A stretch of DNA of 39,022 nucleotides, taken from positions 1 through 39,022 of the forward strand of contig CAZYMF010000022.1 in NCBI GenBank assembly GCA_964648215.1, written 5' to 3'. How positions within the stretch are numbered: the stretch's first letter is position 1; every line of letters starts with the position of its first letter. The DNA is from CAZYMF01 sp964648215 (GTDB lineage: Bacteria; Desulfobacterota; Binatia; HRBIN30; JACQVA1). The translations under genes were made by a program, and so were the position numbers. This document shows, in pieces, positions 1-9,827 of this stretch. The notes beneath the pieces were generated by a model. The model had not been told where the DNA came from, ran no database searches, and was given only the letters and a program-made list of their open reading frames with translations.

Positions 1-336
1 CTGCAGCCGCTCCTCGATCCCCTCGTTGTTCGTGCCACGGATATCGACCGGTACGAACCGGTGCTCGTCGAACGCCGCCGTGCGCAACAGTTTCTTGAAG
101 AGCTTCTGCTGGGCCCCGGGGGCGCACGCGCCGACCACGATGGTGGTGTCCGCCGTCGCCGCCTTGAGGGCGTCGGCGAGAGCGGTGTTGCCGCCCTGGC
201 CGCAAAGCTGCGGGTGGACGATGCTGTAGTCGACGTCGAGGTCCGACTCGATCGCGAACGGCAGAGTATTCATGTCCGCGTCCTTGAACGACTCGCACAG
301 CCCCTTGCAATTGCACAGCAAGACCTTGATTCCCAT
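1..336 (-). CDS. HdrA-like redox protein, N-terminal part (cut by window edge)
   Basis: The gene reads from the ATG at 334-336 off the left edge, giving 112 residues with no stop. The protein starts MGIKVLLCNCKGLC. It later has a HPQLCGQGGN segment and a VVGACAPGAQQKLFKKLL segment. These match the N-terminal domain of heterodisulfide-reductase subunit A-like flavoproteins, where a CxC-type segment and a V-x-A-C-(S/T/A)-P motif recur. Known members pass electrons between Fe-S clusters and FAD; here only the N-terminal domain is visible, so FAD binding cannot be checked. A strong ribosome site (GGAGGA on the minus strand, about 342-347) supports the start. It is divergent from arsR, and an ArsR-like dyad lies about 33 bp upstream of its start, so it may be arsenic-responsive. 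It could also be another small Fe-S subunit. Confidence 0.6.
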   Translation of the reverse strand, partial: MGIKVLLCNCKGLCESFKDADMNTLPFAIESDLDVDYSIVHPQLCGQGGNTALADALKAATADTTIVVGACAPGAQQKLFKKLLRTAAFDEHRFVPVDIRGTNNEGIEERLQ

Positions 337-368
337 GACGTGTCCTCCTCGGGTAGGTCACCCGGCTG

Positions 369-386
369 TATTCGCCTGAGCGGATA
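369..386. promoter_or_regulatory. ArsR-type operator dyad, HdrA-like gene side
   Basis: TATTCGCCTGAGCGGATA is an imperfect inverted repeat (TATTCGC / GCGGATA). It agrees at 15 of 18 positions with the reverse complement of the dyad at 543-560 that overlaps the arsR promoter. It sits just upstream of the minus-strand HdrA-like gene, where a repressor could block transcription. That ArsR binds here is inferred from the sequence match and the position. Confidence 0.6.
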
Positions 387-519
387 CGAAGCAGGCGCCG
401 TGCCATGGCGGCGTGCTCTTGCCGATCACGTGAGCGCCGGGAGGTTCTTCCCGCATGCGGGAGGAAAGCCGCGGGTCGCTCCCGCGACGGGGAAATCGAG
501 CCGGACGGTGGTCGCGGAA

Positions 520-546
520 TTGACTTCCCGACCCCGATACTATAAT
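520..546 (+). promoter_or_regulatory. sigma70-type promoter of the ars operon
   Basis: TTGACT (520-525) and a perfect TATAAT (541-546) are separated by 15 bp, somewhat short of the usual 17. The -10 hexamer overlaps the ArsR-type dyad at 543-560, the usual arrangement for repression. Transcription would start near 553, which makes the ATG at 562 an unlikely translation start. Confidence 0.6.
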
Positions 547-560
547 CGCTCAAGCGAATA
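543..560. promoter_or_regulatory. ArsR-type operator dyad overlapping the ars -10 box
   Basis: TAATCGCTCAAGCGAATA is an inverted repeat (ATAATCGCT / AGCGAATAT, 8 of 9 paired when extended by one base on each side). It overlaps the -10 box. The same motif recurs at 369-386 in the same divergent region. This fits autoregulation by the adjacent ArsR repressor. Confidence 0.7.
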
Positions 561-603
561 TATGGCGCGTCCGAACGGAAAGCAGAGCGGATCCGTGCGA
601 ACT

Positions 604-1017
604 ATGGCCGATCGCCGACGAGCCGCGGCCGGCGCGAGCGTGGACTCGATGTTCCGCGTGTTCGCGGACCACACGCGCTTGCGAATTCTGCGGCTGCTGC
701 AGGATGGACCGCTCTGCGTCGGCGACCTGGTCGACATTCTGCGTTCGCCGCAGCCGACTGTCTCGCGCCATCTCGCGTATCTGCGCCGCTCGCGGTTCGT
801 CGACACGCGGCAGCATGGGCTGTGGATGTTCTACGAGCTGGCGCCGGCGGGCAGTGCGTTGCACGGCAAGCTGCTGGAGTGCCTGGCCGCGTGCACCGAC
901 CTGCTGCCCGGGGTCAAGGCCGACGTGACGCGGGCGCGGCGCGTCCGCCGATCAGGGGGTTGCTGTCCGGAGGGCCGCCGCTTGATGGAGCAGTTTCAAC
1001 GAGGGAGAAGTCGATGA
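604..1017 (+). CDS. arsR: ArsR/SmtB-family arsenic-responsive repressor
   Basis: This is a winged-helix repressor of about 137 residues that releases its operator when it binds As(III). The core reads FADHTRLRILRLLQ, then LCVGDLVDIL, then the recognition-helix region PQPTVSRHLAYLR, the standard ArsR order. The classic ELCVCDL metal box is only partly kept (PLCVGDL has one Cys). A C-terminal vicinal pair (GGCCPEG) and two further cysteines (ECLAAC) could form the arsenite site, as in ArsR proteins with C-terminal cysteine sites. I chose ATG 604 because the ATG at 562 lies almost on the predicted transcription start; GTG 595 and ATG 562 are alternatives in frame. The stop overlaps the acr3 start by 4 bp (ATGA), so the two are translationally coupled. 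Confidence 0.9.
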   Translation: MADRRRAAAGASVDSMFRVFADHTRLRILRLLQDGPLCVGDLVDILRSPQPTVSRHLAYLRRSRFVDTRQHGLWMFYELAPAGSALHGKLLECLAACTDLLPGVKADVTRARRVRRSGGCCPEGRRLMEQFQRGRSR

Positions 1018-2144
1018 GCAGAGAGACGACCTTGGCCGACGCCGCCGCGGTGATGCCGGAGGCGCCGCCGAAGCGGCTGAGCTTCCTCGACCGTTTCTTG
1101 ACGCTGTGGATCTTTCTGGCGATGGCGGTGGGTGTTGGCAGCGGCTACGTGCTTCCGGGCATCGAGGCCGTCCTCGACCGCTTCAGCGTCGGCACCACGT
1201 CGATCCCGATTGCCATCGGCCTGATCCTCATGATGTATCCGCCTCTGGCCAAGGTGCGCTACGAGGAGCTGGGCAGCGTCTTCCGCGACTGGCGGATCCT
1301 CGGTCTGTCACTGGTGCAGAACTGGGTCGTCGGTCCGGTGCTCATGTTCGCTCTGGCGATCGTCTTTCTCCCCGACAAGCCCGAGTACATGGTCGGCCTG
1401 ATCCTGATCGGCCTCGCCCGCTGCATCGCCATGGTGCTGGTCTGGAACGATCTCGCCAGCGGCGACCCCGAGTACTGCGCCGGCCTGGTCGCGTTCAACT
1501 CGGTGTTCCAGATCCTCTTCTACTCGGTTTACGCCTACGTTTTCATCACCGTGGTGCCCGCGTGGTTCGGCCTGCAGGGCGTGGTGGTCAGCATCACCAT
1601 CGGCGCGATCGCCAAGAGCGTCTTCATCTACCTCGGCATTCCGTTCATCGCCGGCCTTCTGACCCGCGTCATTCTCATTCGGGCCAAGAGCAAGGATTGG
1701 TACCACGAGCACTTCATTCCGAAGATCAGCCCGATCACATTGATCGCCCTTCTGTTCACCATCGTGGTGATGTTCTCGCTGAAGGGGGAAGCGATCGTCC
1801 AGCTCCCCATGGACGTGGTGCGTATCGCGGTTCCATTGCTGGTCTACTTCGTGGTCATGTTCGTGCTCTCCTTCTTCATGAGCAAGGCGGTAGGAGCCAC
1901 CTACCCGCAGTCCACAACGCTGTCCTTTACCGCCGCCTCGAACAACTTCGAGCTGGCGATCGCGGTCGCGGTGACCACGTTCGGCATCCAGTCCGGTGCG
2001 GCGTTCACCGCCGTGATCGGTCCACTCGTCGAAGTTCCGGTGATGATCGGCCTGGTCAACGTGGCGCTGTGGTTTCGGCGCCAATACTTTCGCGACGATG
2101 CGCCCGCTGTGACCGCGCACGCGACAACAGCTCGCGACCGCTGA
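1014..2144 (+). CDS. acr3: ACR3-family arsenite efflux permease
   Basis: This 376-residue inner-membrane carrier has about ten hydrophobic segments and exports As(III). The ACR3 hallmark LARCIAMVLVWNDL carries the conserved cysteine of TM4. The segment SNNFELAIAVAV carries the conserved membrane glutamate of TM9. Both residues are known to be essential in ACR3 proteins; ArsB-type pumps lack this pattern. The start overlaps the arsR stop, and GAGGGAGAAG just upstream serves as ribosome site. It is the second gene of arsR-acr3-arsD-arsA-arsC. ArsA homologues normally pair with ArsB, so ArsA-driven ACR3 export is possible but not shown by sequence. Confidence 0.95.
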   Translation: MSRETTLADAAAVMPEAPPKRLSFLDRFLTLWIFLAMAVGVGSGYVLPGIEAVLDRFSVGTTSIPIAIGLILMMYPPLAKVRYEELGSVFRDWRILGLSLVQNWVVGPVLMFALAIVFLPDKPEYMVGLILIGLARCIAMVLVWNDLASGDPEYCAGLVAFNSVFQILFYSVYAYVFITVVPAWFGLQGVVVSITIGAIAKSVFIYLGIPFIAGLLTRVILIRAKSKDWYHEHFIPKISPITLIALLFTIVVMFSLKGEAIVQLPMDVVRIAVPLLVYFVVMFVLSFFMSKAVGATYPQSTTLSFTAASNNFELAIAVAVTTFGIQSGAAFTAVIGPLVEVPVMIGLVNVALWFRRQYFRDDAPAVTAHATTARDR

Positions 2145-2204
2145 GCGCGCTGTGCAATACGAGTGATCCCAGAATGAGCTACAAGCGAGCCAAGGAGAGA
2201 ATGA

Positions 2205-2612
2205 ATGACCGCTACAGTTGAAGTCTTCGATCCATCGATGTGCTGCTCCACCGGTGTCTGCGGCCCGAGCGTCGATCCGGTGCTGCCGCGCTTTGCCGCC
2301 GACCTGAACTGGCTCGCGGAGCAGGGCGTACGGGTCACGCGCCACAACCTTGCTCAGGAGCCGGCGGCCTTTGCGGCGGCTCCGGTCGTGCAAGCAGCGC
2401 TGACGGAACGTGGCACCGAATGCCTACCGCTCATTTTGGTCGACGGTCGCGCTGTCAGCCAGGGCGCCTATCCAACGCGGGCGGAGCTGGCCAGGTGGAC
2501 GGGTCTCGGCAGCACCAAAGCGGCCGAGTCGTCTTGCTGCGGCGCGAGTGCGGGGACGAACGTGCAGGCGGCGGGCGAAGCGGTGCCGGCGAAATCCAGC
2601 TGCTGCGGGTGA
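2205..2612 (+). CDS. arsD: ArsD arsenite metallochaperone
   Basis: This 135-residue cytosolic chaperone delivers As(III) to the ArsA ATPase. The N-terminal motif CCSTGVC places cysteines at 13, 14 and 19, equivalent to the As(III)-binding Cys12/13/18 of plasmid R773 ArsD. Vicinal pairs at 111/112 and 133/134 match the two extra C-terminal pairs found in some ArsD proteins. The thioredoxin-like core continues through LPLILVDGRAVSQGAYPTR. A 60-bp spacer after acr3 carries the ribosome site AAGGAGA. arsA follows after 9 bp. Confidence 0.95.
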   Translation: MTATVEVFDPSMCCSTGVCGPSVDPVLPRFAADLNWLAEQGVRVTRHNLAQEPAAFAAAPVVQAALTERGTECLPLILVDGRAVSQGAYPTRAELARWTGLGSTKAAESSCCGASAGTNVQAAGEAVPAKSSCCG

Positions 2613-2621
2613 GGTGGACTG

Positions 2622-4369
<1,748 letters not shown>

Positions 4370-4373
<4 letters not shown>

Positions 4374-4780
4374 AGACCGTGATCTTCGCCTGCATCCACA
4401 ATGCCGGGCGGTCACAGATGGCCGCGGCGTTCTTCAATCGGCGCTCGGAGCACAGTCTTGCTCGCGCACTCTCGGCGGGGACCCAACCGGCGGAGCACGT
4501 GCATCCGGAGGTGGTCGCTGTCATGCGCGAGGTGGGCATCCATCTGGCCGGGGCTCGTCCCACGCGGCTGACCGATGAGCTGACCGCGGGCGCGCAGTTG
4601 CTCGTCACAATGGGTTGCGGCGAGAGCTGCCCGGTGGTACCCGGCCTGCGCCGGCAGGATTGGAACCTTCCCGACCCGAAAGGACAACCCATCGAGCGGG
4701 TGCGCGCCATCCGCGATGAAATCCGCGACCGCGTCGAGCGGCTCGTGAGAGTCGAAGGCTGGCAGCGGCAGGAGCCGTAG
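4370..4780 (+). CDS. arsC: Thioredoxin-coupled arsenate reductase (LMW phosphatase fold)
   Basis: This 136-residue protein reduces As(V) to As(III). The phosphate-binding loop CIHNAGRS gives C8-x5-R14. The redox cysteines C83 and C87 in MGCGESCPVVPG and the DPKG general-acid loop (D102) follow the pI258 ArsC pattern (Cys10/82/89), indicating thioredoxin as reductant rather than glutaredoxin. It is the last gene of the ars operon, with its ATG overlapping the arsA stop. An AT-richer intergenic region follows. Confidence 0.93.
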
Positions 4781-5117
4781 GCGCGAGGCCACCGTTCCGT
4801 ATATTCTCCGCTCCTCTTCTATCAGGATTGCCGGACTCCAAGGGTGTTGCCCTGAGCCCTTGAGTGGTGCCTTCGGCCCACGCAGACTCCTCATATCAGC
4901 ACAATCTGTATCATTCGTCTTAAGTCTCTGGTCGGAGTGAAGCATGTCTGCGCAATGTGGTTCTTGTTAAGCGCATTGTGCACATGTAGTTTTCTCTTGA
5001 CAAATGCATCCGGGGGGGGGGTAGACGGGTAACAAGTGAGCCCGACGCTGCAGGGTACAACCCGCTTCGTCTTGAGAGCTACCCACGCCGCTGTCGCCTC
5101 AATGAAAGGGGGCCGCA
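4781..5117. other. Intergenic region after the ars operon
   Basis: These 337 bp are more AT-rich than the surroundings and contain no credible gene. CAAGGG (4839-4844) and CCCTTG (4857-4862) could form a weak stem ending the ars transcript, but no U-run follows. An imperfect dyad GCGCAATG (4950-4957) / CATTGTGC (4974-4981) precedes a -35-like TTGACA (4997-5002). A run of ten G follows at 5012-5021. A purine-rich ribosome site precedes the ATG at 5118. Confidence 0.5.
4997..5026 (+). promoter_or_regulatory. Candidate promoter with G10 homopolymer in its spacer
   Basis: A perfect TTGACA (4997-5002) is followed by a spacer ending in ten consecutive G residues (5012-5021). Only a weak -10-like GGTAGA or TAGACG lies next to that run. 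The homopolymer would set the -35 to -10 distance. The -10 is poor, so this is a tentative call. Confidence 0.3.
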
Positions 5118-8100
5118 ATGAAAATCGCTCGCGCGTTCTGGGTTGGCAGCATGGCGATAGCCTTCTTGGCAGTTGCAGTCGTGCGATCGCCGTGGGCTTC
5201 GGCGCAAGTTGTGGCGGGGGAGGCCTCCGGCCAGGTGAGTGATGCAAGCAGTGAGTCCGACAGTGGCACAGCGGCGGCGCCGCTGCCGCCGGATGTTGTC
5301 GGTATTCCCGGTCTTGGTCGGGTGGATTTGAACTCGCTGCCACGAGGGTTGCGCGAAAACATCCGGCGACCTAACGTTGTGTACGAAGAGCCTGCCGAGG
5401 AATTCCGGGGCGGTCCCGCCTCTGTCGAGAGCGCAGGGGGCGGGCGGCAGCATTCGCAGCGAGGCGGACCCGTGGTCACCCCCAATAACGGCCCTATCTT
5501 CGAGTCGGCGCCGAAGACGGAGGAGGAACGGCGCGAGCGCGAAGAGGCGGCGCGGCGGATGGCCCCGGTCGAAAGCCTTTCGAAGCGGCAGGCGCGTGAA
5601 CGGGAGGAGTACGAGCGCGCTTCGAAGCTACCGGCGGATGCCTATCTGAAGGCGCTGCATAAGCTCGAGCATCTGCCTTCAAGCGAACCGGCGCCTGCGG
5701 TCGTGCCCCAGGAGCCGCAGTCGTGGCTCTCCCCGCGACGCTGGCTGGCGGCGGTTTGGGGCAATTGGTCGGCGCGGCCGGCCGCCGCCGCCGTGCCGCA
5801 GTGCACGCAAGCGCAGGCGTGGGTGCAGATCGGCCCGGCGCCGTACGAGTTCTTCAACAAGCAAGTATACAAGTTGCCGGGGTGTGCCGGGCAGGGTCTC
5901 GCGTGTGGCGTCGTCGAGAACGCGGGCATCGTCAAGGAGATTGCGGTCGACCCGAATAGCTCTCTGCCGCCGCCACCGACGCCGCAGATCTCGCAGGGCC
6001 TGTTCATCGGCTCCCGCAACAGCGGCATCTGGCATACGACGAACAGCGGCTCGACCTGGATGCCCGTAGGCGACCAGGCGCCCAGCCTGGACGTCGAGAC
6101 GATCCGGGTCGATCCCAACAACTCCGAGGTCGTCTTGGCCGGCACGGGCCTGGGCTCAGACATTTTCGATGGTGCGCGTGGTTCCGCGCTGAGCCGTGCT
6201 GTTGGCGTTCTACGCAGCACCGATGGCGGCAACACCTGGTACCCCATTGGCCCGGCGTGCTTCCTTGACCCGCAAACGAACACGTGTCCCGGAATCGACC
6301 CGGACCCGACCGACAGCAGCATCGATGTTCTGGAGATCGCCATCGATACCTCAACGGCCCCAACCCGCGTATGGGCGGCGACCGACAGAGGCCTTTGGTA
6401 TTCCGACAATGCGGCCGACCCGGGCGTTTCATGTAGCTGTACCCAGTCTCCCTGTGCGTCGTGCGGTGTCACCTGGCAGCGCGTGACCGGTCTGCCCGTT
6501 AAGCCCAACGGGGAACCCGAGCTCGTCAACCACATCCTCTTGAGCCCACAGAACCCTCCCGTTGCGCCTGGGCCTACGCCTACTCCGGGACCAGCCAGGT
6601 ATACCTACTATGCCAGCGTTGCCTTGGGCTACTGCAGCATCACAACGAAGAAGTCGTGCCATGCTGACGGGGACTGTCCAAGGACCGAAAGTTGTCTCAG
6701 CGACGATGGTTGGTACCGGTCAACCACGACTGATCTCGCGATGCGCGGAACCTCTTGGGGGCTAGTACAGAGTCTCTCAGTATCCCAGAGTCCGCGCCGC
6801 GCCTCTCTGGTGCCGGGATCCGGGGGTACGGACATAATCTACGCGATCGTCCAGAACATCCCGTCATCCGAGTGCGGTGGCTCAAACGTCGACCGGTTGT
6901 TCACGTTGAGCGGCGCGCCCACGTCCAATATGACCTGGACGGGACCGCTGGCGTTCGACGGGACAAACTGCCCGGGTGGCCCGTACAAACCAGCGTGCCA
7001 CTGCTGCCTCTCGGTGGCGGCCAGTCCCAGCAACCCAAACCTTGTTGTGGCTGGCGGCACCTTTCTCTATCGATCAAACGATGGTGGGGCCACGGCCTGC
7101 GATCTCGGGCTGGGGATCATCCATGCCGATCACAATGCGCTTCGTTTTGACCCCCACAACTCAGACATGCTGCTCGCCGGCAACGATGGTGGCATCTGGG
7201 CGGTAGATCTGGGCACCCCTACACCGGCCTACTATTTTCTGAATGGCAACCTAGCGACCTTGGAGTTCATGCACGGAGCCGCCGCGGCGTTGAACTACGG
7301 CATCGTCGCCGGTGGACCTCAGGACCAAGCTTCTTTGAAGGGGGTGGGTGCCCCTTCATTGGTCTGGACGAGCGTTGGCGGAATTGAGAATGCGCAGATC
7401 GTTATCGACCGCAAGAATTCAAACGTGTGGTATTTCACCGGTGACAGACGGATCAGAAAGCTCGTCGACGGTGGCGGAGAGTACGACAAGTCGGACAAGA
7501 ACAGCGGCTTTCCGCTGACCTGCTACGGCGGTGTGAACGACAAACAGCCCTGTACGACCTACGCCGATTGTGCGGGCGCCGCGTGCTCCCCGCCGATCCC
7601 ACAGCCCATCTTCATGGATCCGACCGATAGCAAGACCCTCCTGGCTTGGACCGCCGACAGCACCGAAAGAGGGGGACAGCGTATTTTTCGCACCACCACG
7701 GGCGGCGAGGAGCCGTCCGGAGGGCCGACGCCGGCATGGTGGCCCGTCAGCGAGCCGACCCCACAGCCGATGGTTGGCGTGGAGTCCTTCGCGGTGCCGC
7801 CCGGACCTTCGGCGACGCAACGATCGGGCATCAACTTCGCCGCCGGCAGCGGTTCGCGGCTCTGGCAGGCGACAAACGCCAGTGTCGCGCCACCTGCCTT
7901 GCTGAATTGGGCACAGCAGCCGCCGGATCCGATCCCGGCGCAACTGCCCGGCGGCGAGAAGCGAGGAATGGCAATCGACACTTCTGAACCGTGCGACGCA
8001 AACAGCTGCACGCTGTACGCAGTTACCGTGGGCTCGAACGGGCAGGCCCCCGCCCATGTGTTTCGCAGCACGGACGCCGGCCAGACGTGGAGCAACATGA

Positions 8101-9818
8101 ACAGTGACGCGCTGCCGGACGTGGCCGCAAACCGGGTCGTCGTGGACCCGAGTGACCCGAACACCGTGTTCGTGGCGACGGAGATGGGCATCTACGAGGG
8201 GAACAGTACGGACAACGGCAGCACGTGGAACTGGTGCGCCTTCATGAACGGATTTCCGAAGACGGCCAACGTCACCGATCTGGTCGTCGATCGCGACGCG
8301 GGACTGCTTCGCGCCTTCACCTACGGGCGGAGCGCCTGGGAGACTCAGATCCCGGACAACACGATCCCGCACCCGGTCGAGAAAGTAAACACAGCAGCTT
8401 CGAGCGTGCAGTACCCGCGAATCGGAAGCGGCACGGGTTACTACTACGATGTTGGATGGGTTGACGCGCGCACGACGAAGCAGAACGTGTACCTGCGCGG
8501 GTACGGCTACGACGCGGACGGCAATCCCAGCCCGTTGCCGGTAACGCAGCAGAACTGCGCAGACCCCCTGAACTGCGATGTCCGGGTCGATGATACCTCG
8601 GCCCACAACGCCCAGAATCTCTCCCTCTCGGCTCATCAGACCCAGACGACGGCGCCGTACTGCGCCCGGCTGGCCTGGAACGACGACCGGCTTGGGGTCG
8701 GGACGGAGCATGTCTACTACCAGTATGCGTGCAGCAGCGGGTACAAACTCTACTCGACGGACGCTCGTGCCGATATCGACAGCGTGAAGGCCACCAACCC
8801 CTCGACGACCTTCCAACCCAGCTTGGACGTTGCGATCGCTTGGCAGGCCGAGCGGCCCGGCTCGGCGATGCATGACGTGCTCGTGCGTTTCTTCAGCCTC
8901 TTTGGCTCTCCCAAGTACGGGCAGTGCGGGTTGCCGGGCTACGGCCCCTGTCAGGTGAATACTTCGGCCTCCGATGCCATCCTGCCCGCCACCGCGTCGT
9001 TCGAGGACGGCGCTGGCAACGACTATGTCTTCGTCGCCTGGCAGGAGACGGACGGGGACTTCAGCAAGATCATGATCAGCAAGTATGATGGTGATACGGG
9101 TACACAGGTGATTCCACCGCAAGAGGTCGATGACGCGACCTTGGCCGCACGGAACAATGTGGCGCTGGCGGTCGACGACGCGGGGCGCGTTACGATCACC
9201 TGGTCCGAGCAGGCCGGGGCCGCGCCGGAGGAGATCGTGGGTCGGGTATGCCCGAGCGATCTGGTGATGGCCGGCTGTACCCTTCTCGATGCCAACTGCC
9301 GGCGCTGTGTCGGTGGAAGCTATATCGCCTCGGACTACGTCGGCCGCGATTGCGGGAGCGACGCGGACTGTGCCTCGCCTGACACGGCGTTCTTCACCGC
9401 CGGCGTTTGCGGCCCGCGAACCCTGTCTTGCCCCCCGGCGGCGCCCGCCGGCGCACAGACCGGGCTGAAGCCGGCGGCGGCGACGGACTCGGCGGGCACC
9501 ATTGTCGTGGCCTGGGAAGGCAACGTGAACGCTCCGAGCTTCGCCGGCTTTGCGCGCACGTTCACGCCTGCGCTAGGTACGCTGAAAAACGACTTCCGCG
9601 TGGATCTGGCTGGGAGCGCGACGGCCCAGGACCTCGGTGTCGCACGGCCGCGCTCACTCTGTGCGGGAGGGTCGAACGACGGCCTGCCGTGTGTCAACGA
9701 TGCCGGTTGTCCCGGCGGCGCTTGCCAGTCATCGGGGCTGTTCCCGTATGTGTGGCGTGACGATCATGCAGGCGCTGGAGGCAATGATGTTTATACCCGG
9801 GTGCTGCCGGCGGACTAG
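5118..9818 (+). CDS. Large exported BNR/Asp-box beta-propeller protein with Cys-rich modules
   Basis: This 1566-residue exported protein begins with a Sec signal peptide (MKIARAFWVGS..., likely cut after ASA near residue 30). A charged Glu/Arg-rich stretch follows at about 130-200. Asp-box motifs of sialidase/Vps10-type propellers occur near residues 309 (NSGSTW), 367 (STDGGNTW), 653 (SNDGG), 984 (STDAGQTW) and 1030 (STDNGSTW). Four Cys-rich insertions start near 506, 802, 1397 and 1515; the clearest have the form C-x-G-G-x-N-D-x5-C...C...C. The catalytic residues of true sialidases are not evident, so a binding or structural surface role is more likely than an enzyme. The start has a GGGGG-rich ribosome site. 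A gene for another exported propeller follows after 9 bp. Confidence 0.75.
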   Translation: MKIARAFWVGSMAIAFLAVAVVRSPWASAQVVAGEASGQVSDASSESDSGTAAAPLPPDVVGIPGLGRVDLNSLPRGLRENIRRPNVVYEEPAEEFRGGPASVESAGGGRQHSQRGGPVVTPNNGPIFESAPKTEEERREREEAARRMAPVESLSKRQAREREEYERASKLPADAYLKALHKLEHLPSSEPAPAVVPQEPQSWLSPRRWLAAVWGNWSARPAAAAVPQCTQAQAWVQIGPAPYEFFNKQVYKLPGCAGQGLACGVVENAGIVKEIAVDPNSSLPPPPTPQISQGLFIGSRNSGIWHTTNSGSTWMPVGDQAPSLDVETIRVDPNNSEVVLAGTGLGSDIFDGARGSALSRAVGVLRSTDGGNTWYPIGPACFLDPQTNTCPGIDPDPTDSSIDVLEIAIDTSTAPTRVWAATDRGLWYSDNAADPGVSCSCTQSPCASCGVTWQRVTGLPVKPNGEPELVNHILLSPQNPPVAPGPTPTPGPARYTYYASVALGYCSITTKKSCHADGDCPRTESCLSDDGWYRSTTTDLAMRGTSWGLVQSLSVSQSPRRASLVPGSGGTDIIYAIVQNIPSSECGGSNVDRLFTLSGAPTSNMTWTGPLAFDGTNCPGGPYKPACHCCLSVAASPSNPNLVVAGGTFLYRSNDGGATACDLGLGIIHADHNALRFDPHNSDMLLAGNDGGIWAVDLGTPTPAYYFLNGNLATLEFMHGAAAALNYGIVAGGPQDQASLKGVGAPSLVWTSVGGIENAQIVIDRKNSNVWYFTGDRRIRKLVDGGGEYDKSDKNSGFPLTCYGGVNDKQPCTTYADCAGAACSPPIPQPIFMDPTDSKTLLAWTADSTERGGQRIFRTTTGGEEPSGGPTPAWWPVSEPTPQPMVGVESFAVPPGPSATQRSGINFAAGSGSRLWQATNASVAPPALLNWAQQPPDPIPAQLPGGEKRGMAIDTSEPCDANSCTLYAVTVGSNGQAPAHVFRSTDAGQTWSNMNSDALPDVAANRVVVDPSDPNTVFVATEMGIYEGNSTDNGSTWNWCAFMNGFPKTANVTDLVVDRDAGLLRAFTYGRSAWETQIPDNTIPHPVEKVNTAASSVQYPRIGSGTGYYYDVGWVDARTTKQNVYLRGYGYDADGNPSPLPVTQQNCADPLNCDVRVDDTSAHNAQNLSLSAHQTQTTAPYCARLAWNDDRLGVGTEHVYYQYACSSGYKLYSTDARADIDSVKATNPSTTFQPSLDVAIAWQAERPGSAMHDVLVRFFSLFGSPKYGQCGLPGYGPCQVNTSASDAILPATASFEDGAGNDYVFVAWQETDGDFSKIMISKYDGDTGTQVIPPQEVDDATLAARNNVALAVDDAGRVTITWSEQAGAAPEEIVGRVCPSDLVMAGCTLLDANCRRCVGGSYIASDYVGRDCGSDADCASPDTAFFTAGVCGPRTLSCPPAAPAGAQTGLKPAAATDSAGTIVVAWEGNVNAPSFAGFARTFTPALGTLKNDFRVDLAGSATAQDLGVARPRSLCAGGSNDGLPCVNDAGCPGGACQSSGLFPYVWRDDHAGAGGNDVYTRVLPAD

Positions 9819-9827
9819 AGGCACAAG

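Noticed and set aside
7419..9122. Minus-strand open frame inside the large propeller gene
   Set aside because: No domain, no ribosome site, and the sense frame is continuous with Asp-boxes and Cys modules.
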